From positions 1 through 64,000 of the forward strand of contig JASENG010000010.1 of NCBI GenBank assembly GCA_030027265.1: DNA of 64,000 bases. The letters are read 5' to 3'. The DNA is from Lysinibacillus fusiformis. Lineage in GTDB: Bacteria > Bacillota > Bacilli > Bacillales_A > Planococcaceae. The notes beneath the pieces are model-generated. The model made no database searches and was not told the DNA's origin. It saw only the letters and a list, made by a program, of their open reading frames with translations. The position numbers and the translations under genes were made by a program. Below, one piece after another: positions 27,217-35,646 of this stretch. Numbering within the stretch: position 1 is the stretch's first letter; each line of letters starts with the position of its first letter.

Positions 27217-27732
27217 ATGAAATACGGTATTGTAGCATTTCCATCTAAAAGATTACAAGATCTAGCTAACACATATCGCAAACGTTACGATTCACATTAC
27301 TCAAAAATTACACCGCATGTGACTTTAAAAGAGGCATTCGAAGCAGATGAAAAGGAAATCAGCAAAATTTCTCAAACGATTGCTGCGATTGCAGCTAATC
27401 ATGCACCTTTAAATATTCACGCGACTAAAGTCAGCTCTTTCTTCCCGATAACAAATGTGATTTATTTTAAAATTGAACCGACTGACCAACTAAATAAATT
27501 GCATCAAGACCTTCAGCAGCAATTAAATATCGGAAAACCGAAGCATGTGTTTATTCCACATATAACGATTGCACAAGATTTAACTGAAACTGAACATGAC
27601 GACATTTATGGTCAATTACGTATGATTGGTGTTAACGAGCAAGAAGCAATTGACCGAATTCATTTAGTATATCAACTTGAAGATGGCTCTTGGACTACTT
27701 ACGAAACATACCGATTAACTGGGGCTGAGTAA
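27217..27732 (+). CDS. yjcG: 2H phosphoesterase / 2'-5' RNA ligase-like protein YjcG
   Basis: 171 residues. The two catalytic H-x-T/I-x motifs of the 2H phosphoesterase superfamily are present: PHVTLKEAF (about 34-42) and PHITIAQDL (about 115-123). Such enzymes open cyclic phosphates or join 2'-5' RNA ends; the physiological substrate of YjcG is unknown. A TTG one codon upstream (27214) is possible, but the ATG at 27217 matches the family start MKYGIV. GGGGGG lies upstream. It ends three bases before yjcF. Confidence 0.93.
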   Translation: MKYGIVAFPSKRLQDLANTYRKRYDSHYSKITPHVTLKEAFEADEKEISKISQTIAAIAANHAPLNIHATKVSSFFPITNVIYFKIEPTDQLNKLHQDLQQQLNIGKPKHVFIPHITIAQDLTETEHDDIYGQLRMIGVNEQEAIDRIHLVYQLEDGSWTTYETYRLTGAE

Positions 27733-27735
27733 GAA

Positions 27736-28164
27736 TTGTATCACTTTACTATTGTTGAAAATGAGAAGGATCTTGCTTTGGCATTTTCTGTCAGAAAGAA
27801 AGTCTTTGTTGAAGAACAGGGTGTGCCGGAACATGTCGAGCTGGATGAGCATGATAATACCTCCATCCACTTTATTGTAAAAGAAGAAGATCAAGCTATT
27901 GGCGCTGCCCGACTTCGCAAAATAGAAGATACTATCGGTAAGGTTGAACGCGTTTGTGTTCTGGAGCAATATAGAGGGAAGAATCTTGGTCTGCTCATCA
28001 TGCAGAAAATTGAAGAGTATGCGAAGGAGCTAGATGTGAAAAAGCTGAAGCTGAATGCACAAAGCTATGCGATCCCATTCTATGAAAAGCTTCATTACAC
28101 GGTCACATCTCCAGAATTTCTAGATGCGGGTATTCCACATCGCGCAATGGAGAAAGTTATATAG
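27736..28164 (+). CDS. yjcF: GNAT-family N-acetyltransferase YjcF
   Basis: 142 residues. The acetyl-CoA site of GNAT enzymes is visible as VERVCVLEQYRGKNLGLLIMQ (R-x-x-G-x-G/N-x-G/L pattern), with NAQSYAIPFYEKLHY as the later motif. The N-terminus VRKKVFVEEQGVPEHVELDEHD is the typical YjcF/ElaA-like opening. Start is TTG, three bases after yjcG, so coupling is likely. The acetyl acceptor is unknown. A strong terminator closes the three-gene operon. Confidence 0.9.
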   Translation: MYHFTIVENEKDLALAFSVRKKVFVEEQGVPEHVELDEHDNTSIHFIVKEEDQAIGAARLRKIEDTIGKVERVCVLEQYRGKNLGLLIMQKIEEYAKELDVKKLKLNAQSYAIPFYEKLHYTVTSPEFLDAGIPHRAMEKVI

Positions 28165-28200
28165 TCCAAACCCATTAAAACTCGTGCCAATTTCAAAACG

Positions 28201-28241
28201 AAATACAACTCGACAGTAATAGTTCGAGTTGTATTTTTTTG
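28201..28241 (+). terminator. Terminator of yjcHGF
   Basis: AAATACAACTCGA and TCGAGTTGTATTT form a perfect 13-bp stem followed by further T. Confidence 0.9.
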
Positions 28242-28274
28242 CCTAATCCCAAGAAAACATCCATTTTTTCGCTT

Positions 28275-28320
28275 TAAAAAATAAAAGCAGCCGCTCCATG
28301 AAATTGGCGACTGCTTTTAT
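28275..28320 (-). terminator. Terminator of the yjcZ-like/spoVIF unit
   Basis: ATAAAAGCAG and CTGCTTTTAT form a perfect outer 10-bp stem, with CGC/GCG pairing inside, followed by TTTTTTA on the minus strand, 5 bases beyond the spoVIF stop. Confidence 0.88.
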
Positions 28321-28324
28321 AGTG

Positions 28325-28573
28325 TTAGCCCAGCATTTTTTGAATTTTTCCTAAATCCAATGATTTGCCATCTTGTAGAATCGATTTCACAATTTGATCT
28401 TCCAATTCTTTTGATACAGGTTTATTCGCCACTTTGCTAACTCGTTTGATGATTTTACGAACTTGTTTTTCATTTGTAAAATCAGCATGTTGAATTGCAT
28501 TTGCTAGAGCAAAAATTTCATCCATACTTACGCCTGTTTTGTTCTCTATCTGTTTAAAAAAAGGGTTTTGCAT
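28325..28573 (-). CDS. spoVIF: Stage VI sporulation protein F
   Basis: 82 residues matching SpoVIF (YjcC) in length and pattern: FFKQIENKTGVSMDEIFALANAIQ, then QVRKIIKRVSKVANKPVS and a C-terminal LDLGKIQKML. SpoVIF is a sigma-K/GerE-dependent factor needed for proper spore coat assembly and germination. It lies 13 bases after the yjcZ-like gene on the same strand and probably shares its transcript, ending at the hairpin just beyond. The ribosome site is GGAGGGG. All-helical and soluble; no catalytic motif. Confidence 0.88.
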   Translation of the reverse strand: MQNPFFKQIENKTGVSMDEIFALANAIQHADFTNEKQVRKIIKRVSKVANKPVSKELEDQIVKSILQDGKSLDLGKIQKMLG

Positions 28574-28586
28574 TTAACTCCCCTCC

Positions 28587-28796
28587 TTACATAAAGCTCT
28601 TTCCTACAATGATTAATAAGATGAATAGTACAACGATTAACACAAAATAAGAGTTTTTGTGTCCTCCGCCTCCACACATATCATATGCAGGCATGCTGTG
28701 AGTTGGTCCACAAAAATCGAATGCAGGCATAGTTTGAGTTGGTCCACAATGATCATAGGCAGGGCTTACTTGACCGCAACCGCAGTTATTCCACAT
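28587..28796 (-). CDS. yjcZ: YjcZ-type tiny membrane sporulation protein with Cys-rich repeats
   Basis: 69 residues. The C-terminus has the YjcZ family segment YFVLIVVLFILLIIVGKSF, a single membrane helix. Unlike short YjcZ proteins, residues 8-44 hold three imperfect repeats: VSPAYDHCGPTQ, TMPAFDFCGPTH and SMPAYDMCGGGG. Each has Pro-Ala-aromatic-Asp-x-Cys-Gly, and with CGCG near the start the protein has five cysteines. A sigma-K type promoter lies upstream and spoVIF follows. A role as a crosslinked coat or membrane component of the spore is inferred from the family and the cysteines. Confidence 0.85.
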   Translation of the reverse strand: MWNNCGCGQVSPAYDHCGPTQTMPAFDFCGPTHSMPAYDMCGGGGHKNSYFVLIVVLFILLIIVGKSFM

Positions 28797-28820
28797 TAAA
28801 AATCCCCTCCTTTCACTTTG

Positions 28821-28848
28821 TATACTATGTAGGCATACAAAGAAAAGT
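28821..28848 (-). promoter_or_regulatory. Sigma-K type promoter of the yjcZ-like/spoVIF unit
   Basis: On the minus strand, AC (28848-28847), 17 bases, then CATAGTATA (28829-28821), matching AC-N17-CATANNNTA. The position 25-50 bases before the yjcZ-like start and the sporulation genes behind it support the call. Confidence 0.55.
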
Positions 28849-28860
28849 AGGGGTATTTGT

Positions 28861-29232
28861 CTAGTTTGCTTTTCCTTTTGGTTTAAAAATTAATGCTGCG
28901 ATAAATCCAAATACAATCGCTGCGCTTATTCCAGAGCTTGTGACTTCAAACATACCTGTCAGTACACCAACCCATCCGTGCTTTTCAGCCTCTGCCAGGG
29001 CTCCATGGGTTAACGAATTGCCAAAAGAGGTAATCGGCACTGTTGCTCCTGCTCCAGCAAAATCAATCAATGGTTCATAAAATCCAAGTCCATCTAAAAT
29101 GGCTCCTGCTACTACTAAAATAACTAAAGTATGACCAGGCGTTAATTTTCCAACATCCATAATTAATTGACCGACCACACAAATTAATCCACCGACAATA
29201 AATGCAATTAAAAAACTATAAAAAACAAACAT
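28861..29232 (-). CDS. spoVAE: Stage V sporulation protein AE
   Basis: 123 residues with about four membrane segments and the conserved [24 protein letters not shown] loop shared with SpoVAC. It is part of the SpoVA channel that loads dipicolinic acid into the spore and releases it in germination. The frame opens at 29334, but that extension overlaps the spoVAD end; the ATG at 29232 matches the family start ([19 protein letters not shown]) and has GAGGAGAAG upstream. It is the last of four genes in the operon; no clear terminator is seen before the yjcZ-like promoter. Confidence 0.93.
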   Translation of the reverse strand: MFVFYSFLIAFIVGGLICVVGQLIMDVGKLTPGHTLVILVVAGAILDGLGFYEPLIDFAGAGATVPITSFGNSLTHGALAEAEKHGWVGVLTGMFEVTSSGISAAIVFGFIAALIFKPKGKAN

Positions 29233-29242
29233 ACTCTTCTCC

Positions 29243-30238
29243 TCACTCCATCGTAATTTCAATTGCATGCGCAGTACAAGGAATCGTCTCGCCTTGCTGG
29301 AAAGACATTGGAGAGAGTAGAGCGCCTGTTGCAACTAATAACACCCTTTTATAGCGTCCTGTTTTCATTTGCTGCTCTATATAACTAAAATATACAGATG
29401 CGGAACAGCCTGCACCACTAGCACCTGATTGGAAGGCTTCATCTTCTCCATAAAACTCTGCACCAGCGTCTCGGAATACTTCTAATTCTTCTTGTTTAGC
29501 ATCAGTTTGTGCGAACATCGCCTTCAGGATTTTCAAGCCGATTTTCCCTAAATCTCCTGTCATAATTAGATCATAATCCGTAATTTTTTGATGACGCTTT
29601 TTTAAATGGGAGGTGATTGTATCGTAAGCAGCCGGGGCCATAGCCCCTCCCATATGAAATGGACTAACTTCACCGTAATCTACAACCTTTCCTACAGTAG
29701 CAGCAACGACAGAAGGCAGCGCTGGATCATGTTTTCCAATTAGTGCATAACCAGCTGCTGTCACTGTCCATTGAGCTGTTGCTGGTTTTTGTGCACCATA
29801 GTCTATTGGATAACGGAATTGCCGTTCAATCGCATTATGCTGACTAGCTGCCCCAGCTATTGCAAATTGGGAGGCTCCAACTTCGGTAAGAAGACTTGCA
29901 ATAATGACAGAGGAAACAGATGTCGCACAGGCTGAAAAGAGCCCTATAAAGGAAATAGCAAGCTCTCTTGCTGCAAAATTTGTTGGTGTCATTTGGTTAA
30001 CAAGATCTCCGCTTAAAAAGAAATCTACATCCAAATTTTTCAAATCCGCTTTCTTCATGACAATATCACAGGCTTCTTGAATCATTTTTGAATGGCCCTG
30101 CTCATTTGTCTTTTGACCCCATCGCTCATCCTCCGATACAGAGTCAAAATAAGAATAAAAAACACTTTTATTCTCAACAGGTCCAGCAACAGCACCACAA
30201 GCAATAATCGATGGTTTCGATGAAAATAAAATTACCAT
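29243..30238 (-). CDS. spoVAD: Stage V sporulation protein AD
   Basis: 331 residues with a thiolase-like fold, as known for SpoVAD. Recognisable parts include [47 protein letters not shown] and the C-terminal [16 protein letters not shown]. SpoVAD binds dipicolinic acid directly and acts with SpoVAC and SpoVAE in the inner spore membrane. Its start lies inside the end of spoVAC (7-base overlap), and spoVAE begins ten bases after it. All conserved regions are intact. Confidence 0.96.
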   Translation of the reverse strand: MVILFSSKPSIIACGAVAGPVENKSVFYSYFDSVSEDERWGQKTNEQGHSKMIQEACDIVMKKADLKNLDVDFFLSGDLVNQMTPTNFAARELAISFIGLFSACATSVSSVIIASLLTEVGASQFAIAGAASQHNAIERQFRYPIDYGAQKPATAQWTVTAAGYALIGKHDPALPSVVAATVGKVVDYGEVSPFHMGGAMAPAAYDTITSHLKKRHQKITDYDLIMTGDLGKIGLKILKAMFAQTDAKQEELEVFRDAGAEFYGEDEAFQSGASGAGCSASVYFSYIEQQMKTGRYKRVLLVATGALLSPMSFQQGETIPCTAHAIEITME

Positions 30239-30687
30239 TCCAGCACACCCATTGAAACTAAGATAAGCTTAATCAAAGCGATGAAGAAGGCAGAACCAAC
30301 GCCAAACAAAATTACAGAGCCTGCTAGTTTGAACATATTGCCTCCTACACCTAAAACAAAGCCCTCTGTTTTCCCTTCAATCGCCGCCGATACGACCGCA
30401 TTCCCGAATCCGGTAACAGGTACTGCGCTTCCCGCCCCTGCGAAGGCACCGAGTTTACGATATAAACCTAAACCTGTTAGTATCATTGAAATAAATACCA
30501 TCGTTGCTACTGTTGCATTGCCTGCTGTTATATCCGTGAAATCAAAGAAGATAATATATAAAAATGTAATGGCCTGTCCAATTGCACAAATAATTCCGCC
30601 TACCAAAAATGCTTTTAACGCATTTTTCAAATAGGGCGTAGGAGGGGTAATTTGCTGTTCGATTTGTTGATATTCCTGCGGATCCAA
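30232..30687 (-). CDS. spoVAC: Stage V sporulation protein AC
   Basis: 151 residues with four to five membrane segments. The family loop GAGSAVPVTGFGNAVVSAAIEGKTEG is present. SpoVAC forms the mechanosensitive-like pore for dipicolinic acid. The start is TTG immediately after the TAA of the preceding lipoprotein gene, with AAGGAGGAG eight bases upstream inside that gene, so translation is coupled. It overlaps spoVAD by 7 bases. Confidence 0.95.
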   Translation of the reverse strand: MDPQEYQQIEQQITPPTPYLKNALKAFLVGGIICAIGQAITFLYIIFFDFTDITAGNATVATMVFISMILTGLGLYRKLGAFAGAGSAVPVTGFGNAVVSAAIEGKTEGFVLGVGGNMFKLAGSVILFGVGSAFFIALIKLILVSMGVLEW

Positions 30688-31089
30688 TTAAGTCTCCTCC
30701 TTTGCTAACTCTTTTAGTTTCTTCAATTCATCCGTTACTTTTTTTTCATCCTGTTCTTCAAGTAACTTTTGTGTTTCCCAATGCATTTTATAGTCTGATG
30801 AAACGAGTACATTTAAATCAGGATATTTTTCTTCTATTTCCTTTTGTAATCTTTTTTCAACCTTTTGTTCTTTGAAGCCCAGCCATGGTTTGACCTGAAT
30901 GGCTATTAACAATTCATCTTCAACCATAATAGCCGTTCCCATATACACGTCCTTATCGCTTCGAATCACATCTTCTATCCCGGCTTTTTCTTCATCGTCC
31001 GTCGCAATCCCTGATACTTGAATAGTTTGTTCATTAGAGCATCCTATTAAAAAAAGTGGAATAAGAAATAGCACTGCCAATTTTTTCAA
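30688..31089 (-). CDS. YhcN/YlaJ-like sporulation lipoprotein
   Basis: 133 residues with a lipobox LIGCS, Cys17. The mature part has IQVSGIATDDEEKAGIEDVIRSDKDVYMGTAIMVEDELLIAIQVKPW, the pattern of YhcN/YlaJ spore lipoproteins, and a lysine/glutamate-rich helical end. It is the first gene behind a sigma-G promoter and abuts spoVAC without spacing. YhcN-type proteins lie in the inner spore membrane; in other Bacillales spoVA operons start with spoVAA/AB or directly with spoVAC, so a lipoprotein first gene is a feature of this lineage as far as I know. Start is TTG after AGGGGG. Confidence 0.85.
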   Translation of the reverse strand: MKKLAVLFLIPLFLIGCSNEQTIQVSGIATDDEEKAGIEDVIRSDKDVYMGTAIMVEDELLIAIQVKPWLGFKEQKVEKRLQKEIEEKYPDLNVLVSSDYKMHWETQKLLEEQDEKKVTDELKKLKELAKEET

Positions 31090-31110
31090 GATTCAACCCC
31101 CTTTTTTGCT

Positions 31111-31141
31111 TATTATGGGCAGGAAAATTTTAATCTATTCA
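31111..31141 (-). promoter_or_regulatory. Sigma-G promoter of the spoVA operon
   Basis: TGAATA (31141-31136), 18 bases, CATAATA (31117-31111) on the minus strand, one base away from the sigma-G consensus TGAATA-N17/18-CATACTA. It lies 22 bases before the first gene. Confidence 0.75.
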
Positions 31142-31278
31142 TTTCGTTTAGATAGGTAAAACGGTAATTTTTTGAAGAAATTTTTCAAGGAATTTCAATG
31201 CCTCAATACAAATGCCCAGTCTTCATTTTGGAATTCACATATTGTAGATTGAACTAAACTTAAGAGGGGTGAAACAAA

Positions 31279-31791
31279 ATGGGTTGTGGAAAAAACAAAT
31301 TTGAGAGTTCATCAAGAGAAGATATGGTGAATGATTCAGGTTGTATTTGTGAAGTTGTTAAAACAATTTTAATGCTGCAAAATCAAGCAGTAAGACATGA
31401 TGATACTTGTGGAACTAGCTGTTTCATTGAGCCAATCGGAGGTCTAACTAAACATGGCCATGCAGATACTCGCGTGTTCATGCTGTTAGATAACCTAGGC
31501 AGACCATTTAAAGTGGTGGCTAAAGGCAAGGATTGCACTTACACTTACACTCCATTCTTCAGAGTGGAAGACGTATTCGGTGATTGCTGTGCTACTTTAC
31601 GTGCAGTTATTGCAACAGATGAAGAAGATTCAGTAGATTTCTTCGATGAAGATCCAAATGTCATGGATCCAGATGCATTTGAAGATATTTGCAAATTCAA
31701 GAAAACAGAAACTTGCGTAACTGTCGACCTAAACAACTTCACTGCTATCCAATGTGTAGCAGATGTTGACCTAAACATCCACCATCATTAA
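31279..31791 (+). CDS. cotZ: Spore coat/exosporium protein, CotZ/CotY/ExsY family
   Basis: 170 residues with ten cysteines in the family spacing: GCGKN at the start, CICEVV, CGTSCFIEPIG, KDCTYTYTPFFRVEDVFGDCC, and a C-terminal CVTVDLNNFTAIQCVADVDL. These proteins self-assemble into disulphide-linked two-dimensional crystals in the spore crust or exosporium. The end is histidine-rich (NIHHH). A CATATTGTA box at 31238-31246 fits a sigma-K -10 element, but no AC -35 is at the right place, as is common for GerE-assisted promoters. It is a single gene with a strong terminator. Confidence 0.93.
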   Translation: MGCGKNKFESSSREDMVNDSGCICEVVKTILMLQNQAVRHDDTCGTSCFIEPIGGLTKHGHADTRVFMLLDNLGRPFKVVAKGKDCTYTYTPFFRVEDVFGDCCATLRAVIATDEEDSVDFFDEDPNVMDPDAFEDICKFKKTETCVTVDLNNFTAIQCVADVDLNIHHH

Positions 31792-31807
31792 GATGGATTA
31801 TTGAAAG

Positions 31808-31852
31808 AGACCCAATCAGCCGCCTCAAAACGGCTATTGGGTCTTCTTTTTT
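31808..31852 (+). terminator. Terminator of cotZ-like gene
   Basis: AGACCCAATCAGCCG and CGGCTATTGGGTCT form a 14-bp stem with one bulge, followed by TCTTTTTT. Confidence 0.9.
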
Positions 31853-31885
31853 GTCTTTTTAAAAGCTGTTTGAATGAATTTATTC

Positions 31886-31920
31886 AAAAAAAGAGTGATT
31901 CAATTTTCACATTGAATCAC
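31886..31920 (-). terminator. Terminator of the CotO-like gene
   Basis: GTGATTCAAT and ATTGAATCAC form a perfect 10-bp stem with a 6-nt loop; TTTTTTT follows on the minus strand, 9 bases beyond the stop. Confidence 0.88.
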
Positions 31921-31929
31921 CCACTTCAT

Positions 31930-32262
31930 TTAAATACCATTTGCTATTGTAATGGTTTCAATATCATTTCCATTGATTACATGGATTTCGTTTAACGACT
32001 TAATTTTCACATCGGAGCCTACTACTTCTTCCACTTTTCCTACTAATTTTTCACCGTCATTCAAATGAAACACCAAAGTTCTGAAATGATTGATTGGCTG
32101 TGAAAAATAATTCAACTGTCTTGCGATTACTTGATCAAGAACTCGATCTGAACGATTCGGTACAAACACTGATGTACTCTCTTCTAAGAAAGTTTCCTTA
32201 ACCTCCACAATCTCAGTAAAATATACAGGAGGACTTGAAATAAACAAAATTGGCTCTTCCAT
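31930..32262 (-). CDS. Putative spore coat protein, CotO-like
   Basis: 110 residues. The first third (FISSPPVYFTEIVEVKETF) is hydrophobic and proline-containing. The last 50 residues (FRTLVFHLNDGEKLVGKVEEVVGSDVKIKS) form a compact strand-rich module ending in IETITI, resembling the C-terminal domain of the coat protein CotO, which adjoins cotZ in B. subtilis. Here too it faces a cotZ-like gene, convergently. The protein is much shorter than CotO (about 225 residues as I recall), so the match is partial. ATG at 32262, six bases after AGGATG, is preferred to the one at 32271 inside that site. Confidence 0.55.
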   Translation of the reverse strand: MEEPILFISSPPVYFTEIVEVKETFLEESTSVFVPNRSDRVLDQVIARQLNYFSQPINHFRTLVFHLNDGEKLVGKVEEVVGSDVKIKSLNEIHVINGNDIETITIANGI

Positions 32263-32348
32263 TTTACACATCCTTTTTTTACTTATAAATATGCAAAATG
32301 AAGTTTTTCGTGAATCATGTCACCACATCGTACAGAATGGACAAAACA

Positions 32349-33731
32349 TTAACCTACATTCAACTGGCCTAAAAACATTGAAGCTAATCCTAAATAAATT
32401 AAAATACTCGTTACATCATTAAGAGTTGTAATAAATGGACCCGATGCAACAGCGGGGTCAACCCCAAGCTTATGAATCAGCAACGGAATAAAAGAACCAG
32501 CAATCGTTGCAACAAGAATAGAGACACTAATCGCTGCCCCTACCAATAATCCAATGATCAGCGTATGCTTCCAAAAGAAAATTATGGCGACCACTATAAT
32601 TCCACAGACAATTCCGGTAATTAATCCTGTTAATACTTCTCGAAGGAGCATTTTAATTTTACTTTTTTCGCCTATTTCCCCTGTTGCAATACCGCGCACA
32701 GCTACAGCAAGAGCCTGTGTACCACTATTTCCAGAAGTCCCGGATATTAGAGGAATAAAGAGTGCCAGCAAAGCCACCTTCTCTAAAGTCGCTTCAAATT
32801 GTCCCATCAAGGATGCCGTAATCATTCCTAAAAATAACAGCATGATTAGCCATGGCAAACGTTTCTTCGCCGCTTTAAAAGGGCTGGATTCCACGTCATC
32901 CACATCCGATAACCCTGCAAGCTTGGAATAATCGTCTGTCGCCTCTTCATCAATAACGTCGATAATATCATCGACAGTGATAATCCCTTGCATTTCATGG
33001 TTATCATTGACAACTGGAATGGCCAAGAAGTTATAATCCTTCATGATTTGGGCAACTTCTTCTTGATCATCGGAAGCCTTCACATAAACGACCCGTTCAT
33101 TCATAATGTCGTGAATTAACGTATCCTCATCCGAGATAATTAAATCTCTTAAAGAAATAACACCACTTAAACGATGATTATCATCTACCACGAATACGTA
33201 ATAAATTGTTTCTGCGTTGGGTGCCTCATTGCGAAGAACCGTCATCGCCGAGCGTACTGTTGAATTCTCAAATACCGAAACGTACTCGGTCGTCATAATC
33301 GCCCCAGCAGTGTACTCAGCATATGCCAGTAATTCATTGATTTCTTCGGCAGTTTCACTATCCATCATTTCAAGATAGCTTTCACGCTGTTCATCATCTA
33401 ATTCATTTAAAACGTCTACTGCATCATCGGTGTACATATATGAAAGCATTTCTGCCCCATATGCTGTATCCATTTCTTTTAAGAATTGCTCGTATTCTTC
33501 GTCTTCAATTTCAATCGTTTCAAAAATTGTCGCCATTTCTTGAGGAGACAAGAATTGATAAATCGTTTTTCGTATATCAGGTCCTACCTTCTCATAAAAT
33601 TGGGCCTGATCATAGGAATGAAGCTCTAAAAAGATTTCACGAAATTGATCAATATTTTCATCAAGTAAATATTGGCGCAATTCATCTTCATTATACAGCT
33701 CTTCATTTTTATTATTTTGTTGTTCAACCAT
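32349..33731 (-). CDS. mgtE: Magnesium transporter MgtE
   Basis: 460 residues. The order is the MgtE N domain (superhelical, residues about 15-135), a CBS pair (about 140-265, with TTEYVSVFENSTV and PVVNDNHEMQGIITVDDI) and five membrane segments with the pore region FIPLISGTSGNSGTQALAVAVRG. The channel admits Mg2+ and closes when Mg2+ loads the N and CBS domains. GAGGAGGGG precedes ATG. Its leader does not resemble the M-box Mg2+ riboswitch often found before mgtE. It probably follows no operon partner. Confidence 0.95.
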   Translation of the reverse strand: MVEQQNNKNEELYNEDELRQYLLDENIDQFREIFLELHSYDQAQFYEKVGPDIRKTIYQFLSPQEMATIFETIEIEDEEYEQFLKEMDTAYGAEMLSYMYTDDAVDVLNELDDEQRESYLEMMDSETAEEINELLAYAEYTAGAIMTTEYVSVFENSTVRSAMTVLRNEAPNAETIYYVFVVDDNHRLSGVISLRDLIISDEDTLIHDIMNERVVYVKASDDQEEVAQIMKDYNFLAIPVVNDNHEMQGIITVDDIIDVIDEEATDDYSKLAGLSDVDDVESSPFKAAKKRLPWLIMLLFLGMITASLMGQFEATLEKVALLALFIPLISGTSGNSGTQALAVAVRGIATGEIGEKSKIKMLLREVLTGLITGIVCGIIVVAIIFFWKHTLIIGLLVGAAISVSILVATIAGSFIPLLIHKLGVDPAVASGPFITTLNDVTSILIYLGLASMFLGQLNVG

Positions 33732-33888
33732 CCTTGTCCCCTCCTCTCAAAGTAATAATAGGTGGAAAATGATTTGCCGTAAAGCCATTTTTAACACATC
33801 TATAAAATTTTGATAATTCAATAATTACGATTGCTTTGGTATTCACCTATTTATATATTGATAAGCCATCAACAGCCAAAATCTCTCA

Positions 33889-33931
33889 TGTAAAAAAACA
33901 AAGATGTTCGCTCACTTTGGCGAACATCTTT
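33889..33931 (-). terminator. Terminator of the rluD-nadK-relQ operon
   Basis: AAAGATGTTCGC and GCGAACATCTTT form a perfect 12-bp stem with an 8-nt loop, followed by GTTTTTTTAC on the minus strand. Confidence 0.88.
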
Positions 33932-33935
33932 TTCT

Positions 33936-34838
33936 CTAATTATTCATCAAAAATCGCATCGATTCAAGAATTTCACTTGTAAAACGCAGCTTCTGCCCTG
34001 TTAGAGGATGGTCCATTTCCAATAAGACACAGTGGAGAGCTTGCCGATTATAAAGTTTTCTGCTGCCTCCATATAACTCATCCCCAACTAAAGGATGGCC
34101 GATATGCGCCATATGTACTCGTATCTGATGAGTTCTTCCTGTATGAAGTTTTAATCGAACATGAGTGATTGGTTCCATACCTTTTGAAAACCCTCTATGC
34201 AAAGCCAAAACACTTGTATGAGAATATTGACCGTCTGGACGTACTTCCCGCTCAATAATGCTTGTCGTTTTACGTCCTATTGGGGCAATGATTTCTTGCT
34301 CGTCTTCATTTACATGCCCATGAACAATCGCTTCATATTGTTTATTAATCATATTGCGCTTTTGTTGCAGTCCCATTAAATGATGGACATGACTATGTTT
34401 AGCTATACACACGATTCCCGAAGTATCACGGTCCAATCTTGTTACAATATGAACCGTTGAATGAATGCCTTGTTTTTCAAAATACCCGCAAATGAAATTC
34501 GCCAAACTGCCGGTCGGACTTTCTATTGAAGGAATCGTATTTTGAAACGGCGGTTTATCAACGATCAGCAAGGCATCATCCTCGTAAATAATCTTTAAAT
34601 CTCCACGTTCAACAATAAGTCCTTCACTAAATTCCTCGGGAGGAAAAAGAATCGTAATTTCATCCTCTTTTGAAAGGACATGGCGTACGGTTCTTCCCTC
34701 CCCATTTACAAGCATTGTCCCACCATTATACTTGATGGACGTTAGCCCTCTTTTTGAAATTCCATATTTGCTAATTGCGTCTCTTAAAAGTTGTCCATCG
34801 CTTTCAGCTAAAAATTGCAATTTGAATCTTTTATCCAT
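33936..34838 (-). CDS. yjbO: RluA/RluD-family pseudouridine synthase (YjbO)
   Basis: 300 residues. An S4-like RNA-binding N-terminus (LRDAISKYGISKRGLTSIKYNGG) precedes the synthase domain with the catalytic aspartate in VTRLDRDTSGIVCIAK, then LHTGRTHQIRVHMAHIGHPLVGD, both hallmark motifs. The family converts uridines in 23S rRNA or tRNA to pseudouridine; the exact target is not readable from sequence. It is the last gene of the relQ-nadK-yjbO operon, ten bases after nadK, the same order as yjbM-N-O in B. subtilis. Confidence 0.95.
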   Translation of the reverse strand: MDKRFKLQFLAESDGQLLRDAISKYGISKRGLTSIKYNGGTMLVNGEGRTVRHVLSKEDEITILFPPEEFSEGLIVERGDLKIIYEDDALLIVDKPPFQNTIPSIESPTGSLANFICGYFEKQGIHSTVHIVTRLDRDTSGIVCIAKHSHVHHLMGLQQKRNMINKQYEAIVHGHVNEDEQEIIAPIGRKTTSIIEREVRPDGQYSHTSVLALHRGFSKGMEPITHVRLKLHTGRTHQIRVHMAHIGHPLVGDELYGGSRKLYNRQALHCVLLEMDHPLTGQKLRFTSEILESMRFLMNN

Positions 34839-34848
34839 GACTCACCTC

Positions 34849-35643
34849 TTAGTCATTTGAAACGAATGAATCGTGAACTCGTTCCCAAAATGGGAATGGG
34901 CGGAATCGTGCAAAACGTACTTTTTCCGAAGCCACATTGAAAGAAATATAGTTCAAATCACTTTGAATAAGATGTTTATGATCAATAGTCATCGTAAATT
35001 GTTGATCCTTTATGGGCTTTAACGTGCAATTATGATGCGCTGGCAGTACTAGGGATGACCCTACTGTACGGAATACTCGATTATTGATGGAGGCCATCTC
35101 AGTAATTTGAATCGCCTGCAGCGTCGGGTGGATAATCGCGCCGCCAAGTGCTTTGTTATAGGCCGTACTCCCTGATGGTGTAGAAACACATAAACCATCT
35201 CCACGGAATCGCTCGAACTGATTGCCATTTAATTCGATATCCATGACAAGGGTTACATCCGGCGATTTAATTGTCGCTTCATTCAATGCTAAATATCTAG
35301 CGGTTTCCGAGTTGTGGGTATGCACTTGCACTTCCAGCAAAGGATACTCCACTACATTAAATTCATTTTTGGCAATGGAGAGAACTAATTTTTCTAATTC
35401 TGATGGCTTCCAGTCTGCATAAAATCCAAGATGCCCGGTATGAATCCCCACAAAGGCCACTTTGTCTAAACGATGGGCGTGACGGTGAAATGCATGGAGA
35501 AGTGTGCCATCTCCACCAATCGAAATGACAATTTCCGGTTCTTCCTCATCTAGAATAAGTCCAAAATCTGTTAAATATGTTTTAGCAAGTTCCATCAATT
35601 CATTTGATTGGGAATCTCTGCGTGATTGAATTGAAAATCGCAA
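34849..35643 (-). CDS. nadK: NAD kinase
   Basis: 264 residues, the usual short Gram-positive form. The GGDGT motif ([13 protein letters not shown]) and the second conserved region [23 protein letters not shown] are intact; ALNEATI carries the NE motif. The enzyme phosphorylates NAD to NADP. It lies between relQ and yjbO with gaps of three and ten bases and so is co-transcribed with both. The start MRFSIQSR follows the family pattern. Confidence 0.97.
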   Translation of the reverse strand: MRFSIQSRRDSQSNELMELAKTYLTDFGLILDEEEPEIVISIGGDGTLLHAFHRHAHRLDKVAFVGIHTGHLGFYADWKPSELEKLVLSIAKNEFNVVEYPLLEVQVHTHNSETARYLALNEATIKSPDVTLVMDIELNGNQFERFRGDGLCVSTPSGSTAYNKALGGAIIHPTLQAIQITEMASINNRVFRTVGSSLVLPAHHNCTLKPIKDQQFTMTIDHKHLIQSDLNYISFNVASEKVRFARFRPFPFWERVHDSFVSND

Positions 35644-35646
35644 AAC

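Noticed and set aside
30281-30634. 117-codon plus-strand frame
   Set aside because: Fully antisense to spoVAC with biased residues; a shadow frame.
33732-33888. M-box Mg2+ riboswitch before mgtE
   Set aside because: The leader lacks the conserved M-box blocks; only AT-rich sequence and the terminator of the next operon are seen.
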